In this document: positions 1 through 5,615 of the stretch, in pieces | Layout of the letters: each line of letters opens with the position of its first letter | How positions within the stretch are numbered: position 1 is the first letter of the stretch | Source of the DNA: Bacteroidales bacterium | GTDB lineage: Bacteria > Bacteroidota > Bacteroidia > Bacteroidales > SM23-62 | Assembly: GCA_016783865.1 (NCBI GenBank) | Contig: JADHVS010000076.1 | Location: forward strand, 1-18,787 | Length of the DNA: 18,787 nucleotides | Reading direction: 5' to 3' | Position numbers and translations under genes: made by a program | The notes under the pieces: generated by a model | Told to the model about the DNA's origin: nothing | The model's input: only the letters and a program-made list of their open reading frames with translations | The model's database searches: none

Positions 1-252
1 ATGCATAAGCTTACCCAACTGCCCGCCACTCCCACTTCCACCCTGGAGGAAGCCCGCAAGATTGCCATGGGCGAAGGATTGAAGTTTGTTTACATTGGCA
101 ATGTGCCCGGTTCAAAGGCTTCCAATACCTATTGTCCGGGATGTGATAAGCTTCTGATCGAGAGGCTGGGATATACAATTACCCAGAATCACGTGAAAAG
201 CGGAAAGTGTGGATTTTGTGAAGAACGCATCGCGGGGGTCTGGCAACAGTGA
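1..252 (+). CDS. amrS: AmmeMemoRadiSam system radical SAM enzyme, C-terminal end (partial)
   Basis: Only the last 83 residues are in the window. The full family protein is about 330 residues, so the ATG at position 1 is an internal Met and the real start lies upstream. The visible part carries the family's conserved tail: a YIGNVPG motif, then NTYCPGC, LIER-GY, G-C-x2-C and a terminal GVW. The two CxxC pairs (CPGC near residues 45-48 and CGFC near 70-73) look like a small metal-binding knuckle. The CxxxCxxC radical SAM site would be upstream and is not seen. AmrS proteins occur with AMMECR1 and Memo domains, and their reaction is not well established. The family call comes from recognised motifs; nothing upstream can be judged. 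Confidence 0.85.
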   Translation: MHKLTQLPATPTSTLEEARKIAMGEGLKFVYIGNVPGSKASNTYCPGCDKLLIERLGYTITQNHVKSGKCGFCEERIAGVWQQ

Positions 253-349
253 AAATTAAAATTAGAAATTAATGCAACAAATGGATAGCATATCTCTCAA
301 CACCACCCATCAGCCATTTCCCACACTCCTCGACCCGCGACTCACTCCT

Positions 350-526
350 TCATTTCACCTGCCAGAAACAATTTTTAGGTGAAAAAATCAACTCCCTATT
401 TTTCAGTTCCTTCATCGCCTTATCAACCTCTTTTCTATCCAGGCCGGATAATTCTGCAATTTCTGCTCCCTTCAGAGGTTTGTTTTCGCTTTTCATTAAT
501 TCGAAAATTTTTTCTGCTGAACTCAT
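350..526 (-). CDS. Small winged-helix DNA-binding protein (58 aa), divergent from the dehydrogenase gene
   Basis: This is a 58-codon reading frame from ATG (524-526) to TGA (350-352). The protein reads as a compact winged helix: helix 1 AEKIFELMK, helix 2 GAEIAELSGL, recognition helix DRKEVDKAMKELKNREL, then a short wing with SPKNCFWQVK. The alternation KPLKGAEIAELSGLD-KEVDKA is typical of MarR/ArsR-like mini-wHTH proteins, here with no effector domain. Its start is only 35 bp from the divergent dehydrogenase start at 562, so both promoters must share that gap. A local regulator of the dehydrogenase is a reasonable inference but unproven. It is short, but the codon usage and fold-like pattern make chance unlikely. 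Confidence 0.72.
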   Translation of the reverse strand: MSSAEKIFELMKSENKPLKGAEIAELSGLDRKEVDKAMKELKNRELIFSPKNCFWQVK

Positions 527-561
527 AATTTACTAATTTGGTGAATCCTTGTTTCAAAAAT

Positions 562-1506
562 ATGAAAGCTGCGGTAATAAATCAATACGGGCCACCCGAA
601 GTTTTACAGATCTCCGATATACCTGAGCCGGTCATTGAACCACACGAAGTACTTGTAAAGGTTATGGCTGCTGCAATAAATCCGGTTGACTGGAAGCAGC
701 GCCAGGGTTGGCATAAGCTCTTTCTAAAGGCTCATTTTCCTGTGGTGCTCGGGTATGATATATCAGGAGAAGTTGTTGAATGTGGCGATGAGGTTCGGAA
801 GTTAAAACCCGGAGATCACATATACGGAAGGCTAACCAGGCGGTTTGGAGGAGCATATGCTGAGTATGCTGCTGCCTCAGAATCAGCCATTGCAATTAAA
901 CCGGATGATCTTTCATGGGAACAGGCAGCTGCTGTTCCTTTAACTGCAATTTCTGCCCTGCAGTCCCTGCGTGACAAATGCAAAATCAAAAAGGATCAGG
1001 AAATTTTACTCATAGGTGCAGCCGGAGGATTGGGACATTTTGTACTGCAGATAGCCAAATCGCTTGGTGCAAAAGTAACTGCCGTATGCAGTAGCCGGCA
1101 TAAAACAATGATGGATGAGCTGGCACCTTATCACCATATAGACTATACTGTTACTGACTATAAAACAGCCGGCAAGAAGTATGATGTGGTGTATGATTCT
1201 GCCGGGAAGGAAAGTTACCGGACGACCAAAAAAATCATAAAACGGGGTGGCCAGTATCTCACAACCCTCCCCCGGCCAAAATTACTGGCCCATAAAATCC
1301 TGGCTTTGTTTGCCGGTAAAAAAGTGAAAACATTCCTGATGAAATCAAAGAGGGAGGATATTGAAATCATTTCTGAAATGATAATCAGGGGGGATTTAAA
1401 GATTTATATTGATTCTGTATTTCCGCTGGATAAAATTGCCGATGCGCATCGGAGGGCTGAACAATATCAGACTGAAGGAAAGATTGTAATAAATGAGCTA
1501 AAGTGA
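562..1506 (+). CDS. NAD(P)-dependent medium-chain dehydrogenase / quinone oxidoreductase family
   Basis: A 314-residue protein of the medium-chain dehydrogenase/reductase superfamily, in the zinc-free quinone oxidoreductase branch. The start is set at ATG 562 because MKAAVINQYGPPEVL is the standard family N-terminus; the upstream TTG (538) would add eight unconserved residues. A GroES-like domain (residues 1-120) carries AAAINPVDWK and the LGYDISGEV motif (residues 63-71), and LKPGDHIYGR follows. The Rossmann domain has the dinucleotide loop GAAGGLG at 152-158. The catalytic Cys/His zinc ligands and the structural four-Cys lobe of alcohol dehydrogenases are absent. Family members reduce quinones or activated enones with NADPH; the substrate here is unknown. 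The last codons run into a tandem repeat (1493-1549) that supplies the stop codon. Confidence 0.85.
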   Translation: MKAAVINQYGPPEVLQISDIPEPVIEPHEVLVKVMAAAINPVDWKQRQGWHKLFLKAHFPVVLGYDISGEVVECGDEVRKLKPGDHIYGRLTRRFGGAYAEYAAASESAIAIKPDDLSWEQAAAVPLTAISALQSLRDKCKIKKDQEILLIGAAGGLGHFVLQIAKSLGAKVTAVCSSRHKTMMDELAPYHHIDYTVTDYKTAGKKYDVVYDSAGKESYRTTKKIIKRGGQYLTTLPRPKLLAHKILALFAGKKVKTFLMKSKREDIEIISEMIIRGDLKIYIDSVFPLDKIADAHRRAEQYQTEGKIVINELK

Positions 1507-1549
1507 CTAAAATGAGCTAAAGTGACTAAAATGAGCTAAAGTGACTAAA
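1493..1549 (+). repeat. Three perfect 19-bp tandem repeats over the dehydrogenase stop codon
   Basis: The unit ATGAGCTAAAGTGACTAAA occurs three times without mismatch at 1493-1511, 1512-1530 and 1531-1549. The first copy encodes the last residues and TGA stop of the dehydrogenase (1504-1506). Because 19 is not a multiple of 3 and each unit holds TGA and TAA triplets, the array places stops in all three forward frames. It also contains ATGA and GTGA start/stop overlaps. A related but less regular array follows the next gene at 2453-2500. Confidence 0.95.
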
Positions 1550-1631
1550 ATTGGAAGAAATTTGGATTTAGAATTTGGAATTGACTCACTTAATACATAC
1601 CAATTAACTTATTAACCCGGAAACCAATGAC

Positions 1632-2456
1632 ATGAAAACACATCATTTAATTCTATTTATTATACTGGTTAGTGCAGGTTGCCAGCCAAAATCAGAGTTG
1701 TCACACGAAGAGCAAATGATCAAAAAGATCGCAGCCCATGAAAAGGCCGGGTACGATATTATCGACCATCATGCTCACCTGAAAGGGGGACTGACAATGG
1801 ATCAGCTGCTGGAACATGGAGACAAAACCGGTATAACATATGGAGTGGCAGTGAATTGCGGATGGGGATTTCCCGTACAAAACGATAGCGCTCTGTCAGC
1901 TTATTATCATAGCTATAAGGATTATCCTGCATATACTGTAATGCAGGCTGAGGGCCGCGAATGGCTTGAAATGTTCAATCCTGATACGGTGGCATTATTT
2001 GATTATGTATTTACCGATGCGCTTACCTGGTTCGACCAGGAAGGACGAAGAACAAGGCTCTGGATCGATGATGAAGTCTTTATTGATGATGTGGAAGAAT
2101 TCATGGATTATTATGTTGACCAGATCGTAACGATTATTACAAATGAGCCGGTTGATATTTTTGTGAATCCAACATTCCTTCCAGGTGTTATCCGGGACAG
2201 GTACGATGAACTCTGGACAGAACAGCGAATGTTAAAGGTGGTGAATGCTTTTGTTGAGAGTGGCCTGGCCCTGGAGATCAATGCAAGAACCCGTATACCA
2301 TCACCTGCATTTATTAAACTGGCCAAAGCACATGGAGTAAAATTCACATTAGGTACCAATAATGGAAACGCCGACCTCGGCTACCTGGAATATGGATTGG
2401 AAATGATCGAGGAATGCGGCCTGCAGCCATCTGATTTCTGGAACTTGAAGAAATGA
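1632..2456 (+). CDS. Lipoprotein with PHP/amidohydrolase-like TIM-barrel fold
   Basis: A 274-residue protein with a type II signal: a short basic start, a hydrophobic stretch LILFIILV, then SAG-C with lipidation expected at Cys17. The mature part begins with a metal-hydrolase-like strand, IIDHHAHL (His47-x-His49), as in amidohydrolase and PHP-domain enzymes. It ends with KFTLGTNNGNADLGYLEYGLEMIEECGL, which follows the PHP pattern of a last barrel strand and helix. Here the usual SDAH metal motif is replaced by TNNG, so the last metal ligand may be missing. Strands such as VDIFVNPTFLP and LALEINAR also fit a barrel. An anchored periplasmic or outer-membrane hydrolase, or a degenerate one, is likely; the substrate is unknown. 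The start ATG 1632 gives a proper signal peptide. Confidence 0.62.
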   Translation: MKTHHLILFIILVSAGCQPKSELSHEEQMIKKIAAHEKAGYDIIDHHAHLKGGLTMDQLLEHGDKTGITYGVAVNCGWGFPVQNDSALSAYYHSYKDYPAYTVMQAEGREWLEMFNPDTVALFDYVFTDALTWFDQEGRRTRLWIDDEVFIDDVEEFMDYYVDQIVTIITNEPVDIFVNPTFLPGVIRDRYDELWTEQRMLKVVNAFVESGLALEINARTRIPSPAFIKLAKAHGVKFTLGTNNGNADLGYLEYGLEMIEECGLQPSDFWNLKK

Positions 2457-2533
2457 ACTAAAATGACTAAAATGACTAAAATGAACTAAAATGAACTAGA
2501 ATCATATTCCAATTTTAGTCATTCTAGCTCATT
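2453..2533 (+). repeat. Stop-codon-rich short repeats and an inverted copy between converging genes
   Basis: Five tandem units of ATGA(A)CTAAA type (10, 9, 9, 10 and 10 bp) run from 2453 to 2500, starting on the TGA of the lipoprotein gene. An inverted copy of the same units lies at 2512-2533. AATGAACTAGAAT (2490-2502) pairs with ATTCTAGCTCATT (2521-2533) with one mismatch and an 18-nt loop. The hairpin sits between convergent genes ending at 2456 and 2550 and could stop transcription from both sides, though no clear U-tract follows. Confidence 0.75.
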
Positions 2534-2549
2534 CATAATTCGTAATTTC

Positions 2550-2798
2550 CTAATAACCCATCATCCGCCTTATCTTCAGTATTGCCATCTGCTGGTATGA
2601 TTCGTCCAGATCTTTTTTTATCCGGCTCAATTGAACATCTGTGATTTGATCGTCAATATTCTGAAAGTGGTTTTCATGCTCCCCTGCGGCAGCTCGCTTC
2701 AATTGCTCCAGCCGGGTGATCTGGTTTTCGCATGCCTGTATTTGTTGTTCAATGCTCATAATCTTCTTTTTAGTGGTTTTCCGGCTCATCCCTTTCAA
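2550..2798 (-). CDS. Small coiled-coil hypothetical protein
   Basis: An 82-codon frame (about 69 aa if the Met at 2759 is used instead) ending in TAG. I do not recognise a family. The N-terminus is basic (RKTTKKK). The rest is a predicted helical hairpin: IEQQIQACENQITRLEQLKRAA has heptad-like spacing of I/L residues, then a polar link, then DVQLSRIKKDLDESYQQMAILKIRRMM. There is no signal peptide or membrane segment. It faces the lipoprotein gene tail to tail and has no operon partner. It could be a small cytosolic oligomerising or nucleic-acid-binding protein. The choice of start among three Met codons (2798, 2789, 2759) is open. Confidence 0.55.
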   Translation of the reverse strand: MKGMSRKTTKKKIMSIEQQIQACENQITRLEQLKRAAAGEHENHFQNIDDQITDVQLSRIKKDLDESYQQMAILKIRRMMGY

Positions 2799-2923
2799 TA
2801 CATTAGACGATCCAAACTGGAATCTGTTACAAGTAAAGAAGTAATTTTTAATTGAAAATTTAATGTAGGTTAAGAAGTATTAAATTTTGTTAAGGAACTG
2901 TCTGTTTTAAGAGTCACCTATTT

Positions 2924-2992
2924 GTCATTCTAAATTCATTTCAGAATCTGAGAACAGTTTGCATTGAGATCCTGAAATAAATTCAGGATGAC
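2924..2992. repeat. Palindromic intergenic repeat (gtcat...atgac family), copy 1
   Basis: The element begins GTCATTCTAAATT and ends GATCCTGAAATAAATTCAGGATGAC. The second half is a hairpin: ATCCTGAA pairs with TTCAGGAT across a short AT loop. The outer GTCAT and ATGAC are complementary. The first half is a decayed second hairpin. Three more copies lie at 7634-7749, 10143-10227 and 11393-11442, all between genes. It resembles REP elements mobilised in trans by Y1 transposases; none is encoded here. Confidence 0.8.
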
Positions 2993-3009
2993 GATTCGAT
3001 AAAAATAAT

Positions 3010-3189
3010 TTATTTTCTTCGCAGGTAAATATTCCCATCCTGGGCGCGGACCGAGATCTCCACTCCTCCTCCATTCAGTTTACCCCTGTCATTTCCCATG
3101 ATAGCTACAGATTCCAGGTTAATGGCTTCCAGGTCATAGGAATTGTTATTGAACTTACCTTTTATAAGTACCTCGATTTTTCTTAAAAG
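3010..3189 (-). pseudogene. C-terminal stump of a DUF4097 / adhesin-like beta-helix protein
   Basis: Reading the minus strand from 3189 to the TAA at 3010 gives a 59-codon open frame with no usable start and an in-frame stop (TAA, 3190-3192) immediately before it. The peptide contains YDLEAINLESVAIMGND, then GGGVEISVRAQDGNIYLRRK at its end. Terminal GNIYLR motifs with alternating strand-turn composition are typical of the last beta-helix coils of DUF4097-type secreted proteins, which run to 250-350 residues. Everything upstream has been lost and replaced by the terminator of the M56/M23 gene. I read it as a relic of a deleted gene, perhaps a former third gene of the neighbouring sensor operon; that link is inference. 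Confidence 0.6.
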
Positions 3190-3203
3190 TTAGGCAATGG
3201 ATC

Positions 3204-3241
3204 AAAAAAAACCGCAAAATTTCGTGAAACTTTGCGGTTTT
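3204..3241 (-). terminator. Rho-independent terminator of the M56/M23-BlaI operon
   Basis: On the minus strand AAAACCGCAAA (complement of 3231-3241) pairs with TTTGCGGTTTT (complement of 3208-3218) around a 12-nt loop. It is followed by a run of T residues (complement of 3204-3210). It lies about 20 bp past the stop of the M56/M23 gene at 3261. Confidence 0.9.
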
Positions 3242-3260
3242 AACTTTATTTAACAGGTGG

Positions 3261-4610
3261 CTATTCCATGCTGATGTAATCTTCAGGATTAACACAGTCG
3301 CCATTCTTATGTACCTCGTAGTGCAAATGAGCACCGGTACTCAATCCTGATTGGCCCAGGTATCCAACTACATCACCTTTTTTTACTTTTTGACCTTCCT
3401 TAACCTCATAATCGAGAAGCTGGGTATACAATGTGCTGTAAACATCGCTGTGCTTCACCAACACAAGTTTCCCATAAGTCCCCTCTTTGAATTCTACCTT
3501 TTCCACAATACCATCAGCTGTGGTTATGATCGGAGTTCCCTCCGGTGCCACAAAATCAATAGCCTTATGCATCTTCTTCTCTTTACTGATGGGATGAACC
3601 CTCATTCCCCATCCGGAAGATATTTTATACTCCTGACCTTCTTTAAAAGGTATCCCTGAAGGAACATTATCATTATCCTGGATAGCGATTCCTGCCAGTG
3701 CCTTCCCCTGGACGGGCAGGTTTTCATTTATATTCCAGTTGAAACCAAAGCTGAATACCATTAATCCCAATAAGGGCAGTACAAGCCAGGGTTTTACACG
3801 GAATCTTTTTCTTACATTTATTCTTGTCATCATGATCAATCGTTTTTTAGTTAATGAACTGGTAAATCTGCTCACAAGATAATTTCCTGAAGAAACAGTC
3901 ACCCAACGAAGGATCATCTGCTGATAATTCAACACAGGTGTCCCTGAGCTGACAGCGCCGGCATCCGCCAGGTATTCATGTACTTCAGTCATTGACTTGC
4001 GGTAATAATAGATGAAAGGATTAAACCAAAGCAGAACAGATAACAATTCCATAATGATCTTATCGATTGTATGGAACTGCTTTACATGAACCAGTTCATG
4101 ACGTAATATCCCGTTGAGTTCACCCGTCCGGGATATGTCCTTATGAATAAGGATATAGTTGAAAAATGAAAAAGGTATCTCATCCCTGTCATTGTATTTA
4201 ATAAATACCCTGCCAAGCTTTCTTCCGGGCTTGCTGCGGACCATCATCCATACCTTCCTGAATCCCAGGCATCTGCGCACAAGAAACACACCTGTAATGA
4301 ACAGATATACATATCCCGCAACCGAAAACGATCCGGTTGTATTCATTGGTGTTTTGTCGAGGCTGTGAAAGCTGTTGTTCACCTCGCCTATCCAGTAATC
4401 CGGGACCAGTTGCGGAGCCAGGGTCAGGTTTTCAGATATACCGAAGTCCAGTTCCAGCAATGGGATCACCAGGGATATTATTGCAGAACCAACCAGGTAG
4501 AAGCGGTTAAACATGAAGAATGTTTCTCTTCTCAGTAATAAGAAATAGAAGAAATAAAACGATCCTGTCAGTAAGATCACTTTAATGAAATATATAATCA
4601 AGCCGTTCAT
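3261..4610 (-). CDS. M56 (BlaR1-type) membrane metalloprotease fused to an M23/LytM domain
   Basis: A 449-residue membrane protein. The N-terminal half is a BlaR1/MecR1-type M56 protease: hydrophobic segments near 5-25, 38-54 and 97-112, then the zinc motif HELVH at 171-175 and HEYLAD at 211-216 with the third-ligand glutamate. A membrane segment at about 273-290 leads to an outside LytM-like M23 domain (about 325-449), with MHKAID (His348, Asp352) and HLHYE (His428, His430). The second catalytic histidine of M23, normally in Y-x-H-L, is Gln397 here (YTQL), so hydrolysis of peptidoglycan is doubtful and binding is possible. M56-M23 fusions are known in Bacteroidota. The start overlaps the upstream BlaI gene by 4 bp (ATGA). 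No penicillin-binding sensor domain is present. The likely role is sensing the cell wall and cleaving BlaI. Confidence 0.88.
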   Translation of the reverse strand: MNGLIIYFIKVILLTGSFYFFYFLLLRRETFFMFNRFYLVGSAIISLVIPLLELDFGISENLTLAPQLVPDYWIGEVNNSFHSLDKTPMNTTGSFSVAGYVYLFITGVFLVRRCLGFRKVWMMVRSKPGRKLGRVFIKYNDRDEIPFSFFNYILIHKDISRTGELNGILRHELVHVKQFHTIDKIIMELLSVLLWFNPFIYYYRKSMTEVHEYLADAGAVSSGTPVLNYQQMILRWVTVSSGNYLVSRFTSSLTKKRLIMMTRINVRKRFRVKPWLVLPLLGLMVFSFGFNWNINENLPVQGKALAGIAIQDNDNVPSGIPFKEGQEYKISSGWGMRVHPISKEKKMHKAIDFVAPEGTPIITTADGIVEKVEFKEGTYGKLVLVKHSDVYSTLYTQLLDYEVKEGQKVKKGDVVGYLGQSGLSTGAHLHYEVHKNGDCVNPEDYISME

Positions 4611-4990
4611 TTGCTTTTTTCCTTCTTTTCCTTAATCTGATCTTCCAGTAGTTTTTTGAGCTCTTCAAGTTCAGTCAGGTTGAGATTTCCCTCTTTCGCA
4701 AAAAAGGATGCAAAGCGATGTAAAGAGCCACTGAAGTAATTCCCAACCAGGTCCCTGAAATGGTATCTGAAATATTCTTCCCTGCCAACCAGCGGATAAT
4801 ATTCATGGGCCTTTCCATACGCATTATATCCGATAAATCCTTTCCTGACCAGCACCCGGATTACTGTCGACACCGTTGTATAAGCCGGTCGTGGTTCAGA
4901 AAATTGTTCTGCAATATCTTTTAAAAAACCTTTTTCAAGCTTCCAGAGATACTGCATTACCTGTTCTTCTGCTTTGGTTAATTCTTTCAT
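4607..4990 (-). CDS. BlaI/MecI/CopY family repressor, paralogue 1
   Basis: A 127-residue BlaI-type repressor. The N-terminal winged helix (residues 1-70) shows the family pattern LTKAEEQVMQYLWKLEKGFLKDI, then the recognition helix in AYTTVSTVIRVLVRKGFIG, and the wing with GKAHEYYPLV. The C-terminal helical dimerisation part (about 75-127) ends in a lysine-rich tail and holds LTELEELKKLLED. In the family the repressor dimer covers its operon's promoter and is released when the partner M56 protease cleaves the dimer region. It is cotranscribed with the M56/M23 gene (4-bp overlap), and two copies of an operator-like repeat lie just upstream (5005-5037). It differs strongly from the second BlaI at 5223 in the recognition helix. 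Confidence 0.92.
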   Translation of the reverse strand: MKELTKAEEQVMQYLWKLEKGFLKDIAEQFSEPRPAYTTVSTVIRVLVRKGFIGYNAYGKAHEYYPLVGREEYFRYHFRDLVGNYFSGSLHRFASFFAKEGNLNLTELEELKKLLEDQIKEKKEKSK

Positions 4991-5004
4991 ACGAACAAAT
5001 GTAT

Positions 5005-5052
5005 AACTATTTTTATAATTATAAAACTATTTTTATAGTAATATCTTACAAA
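5005..5052 (-). promoter_or_regulatory. Candidate promoter and tandem operator of BlaI-1
   Basis: A 13-bp direct repeat AACTATTTTTATA occurs at 5005-5017 and 5025-5037, exactly 20 bp apart (about two helical turns). The second copy forms the interrupted palindrome ACTAT-N4-ATAGT (5026-5039). On the minus strand a Bacteroidota-type promoter fits: TTTG (complement of 5049-5052), 19 bp, then TAGTTTTA (complement of 5022-5029), one base off TAnnTTTG. A second TACATTTG lies at 4996-5003, almost on the start codon. Repressor binding at the repeats would cover the promoter. Confidence 0.55.
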
Positions 5053-5170
5053 AGTATTTCACTTTGATTCTAAATATCTGAATAATAGCATGATACGACA
5101 TGCAACAATTTCAAAAATTTCAGGTCTTTTGTAGTAGAATAACTTCATTAACAATCATTAACAAAAAATA

Positions 5171-5218
5171 TTTGCAATTACGAAACTGTTCGTATATATT
5201 TGTACGAAATAATTCGTA
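5171..5218 (+). promoter_or_regulatory. Promoter with two BlaI-type operators for the second operon
   Basis: TTTG (5171-5174), 20 bp, then TATATTTG (5195-5202) is an exact match to the Bacteroidota TTTG/TAnnTTTG promoter. Two 16-bp palindromes of form TACGAA-N4-TTCGTA flank the -7 box: TACGAAACTGTTCGTA (5179-5194) fills the spacer, and TACGAAATAATTCGTA (5203-5218) covers the expected transcription start. They are 24 bp apart centre to centre. The gene starts at 5223, so the transcript has a very short leader. This is a clear autoregulation site. Confidence 0.85.
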
Positions 5219-5222
5219 GACT

Positions 5223-5615
5223 ATGGAGAAGCAGAAGCGCCCCTACCAACCCACCGATTCGGAACTTGAGATTTTGCAGGTATTATGGATCCATGGTCCC
5301 TCTACTGTCAGGTTCGTGAATGATTTGTTAAACACGAAGAAAAAAACAGGTTATACTACAACACTGAAGTTAATGCAGATCATGACTGAAAAGGAATTGT
5401 TAAACAGGGACAACAGCAGCAGGATCCATATTTTCTCCCCTGCCGTGAAAGAAGAGGAAACACAAACAAAGATAATCGATAAGATGCTTGGCCTGGCCTT
5501 TGGTGGTTCTGCATCGAAGCTTGTTCTGCAGACCCTGGGGAATAATAAAACCTCCCCTGAAGAACTGGAGAAAATCAAACAATTGATCACTGATCTTGAA
5601 AAGAAAAGAAAATGA
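5223..5615 (+). CDS. BlaI/MecI/CopY family repressor, paralogue 2
   Basis: A 130-residue BlaI-type repressor. The winged helix begins at PTDSELEILQVLWIHGPSTVRFVNDLL, the recognition helix is in TGYTTTLKLMQIMTEKELL, and the wing is SRIHIFSPAV. The C-terminal dimer part carries ETQTKIIDKMLGLAFGGSASKLVLQTL and PEELEKIKQLI, the standard form of the family in Bacteroidota. Its stop overlaps the start of the M56 gene by 4 bp (ATGA, 5612-5615), so the pair is translationally coupled. It very likely binds the two TACGAA-N4-TTCGTA palindromes directly upstream. These differ from the AT-rich repeats before BlaI-1, so the two divergent operons are probably controlled separately. Confidence 0.93.
   Translation: MEKQKRPYQPTDSELEILQVLWIHGPSTVRFVNDLLNTKKKTGYTTTLKLMQIMTEKELLNRDNSSRIHIFSPAVKEEETQTKIIDKMLGLAFGGSASKLVLQTLGNNKTSPEELEKIKQLITDLEKKRK

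Noticed and set aside
538..561. Upstream TTG start for the dehydrogenase
   Set aside because: It adds eight residues with no family match; MKAAV at 562 is the conserved start.
1493..1549. CRISPR-like array
   Set aside because: The units are directly adjacent with no spacers and are only 19 bp long.
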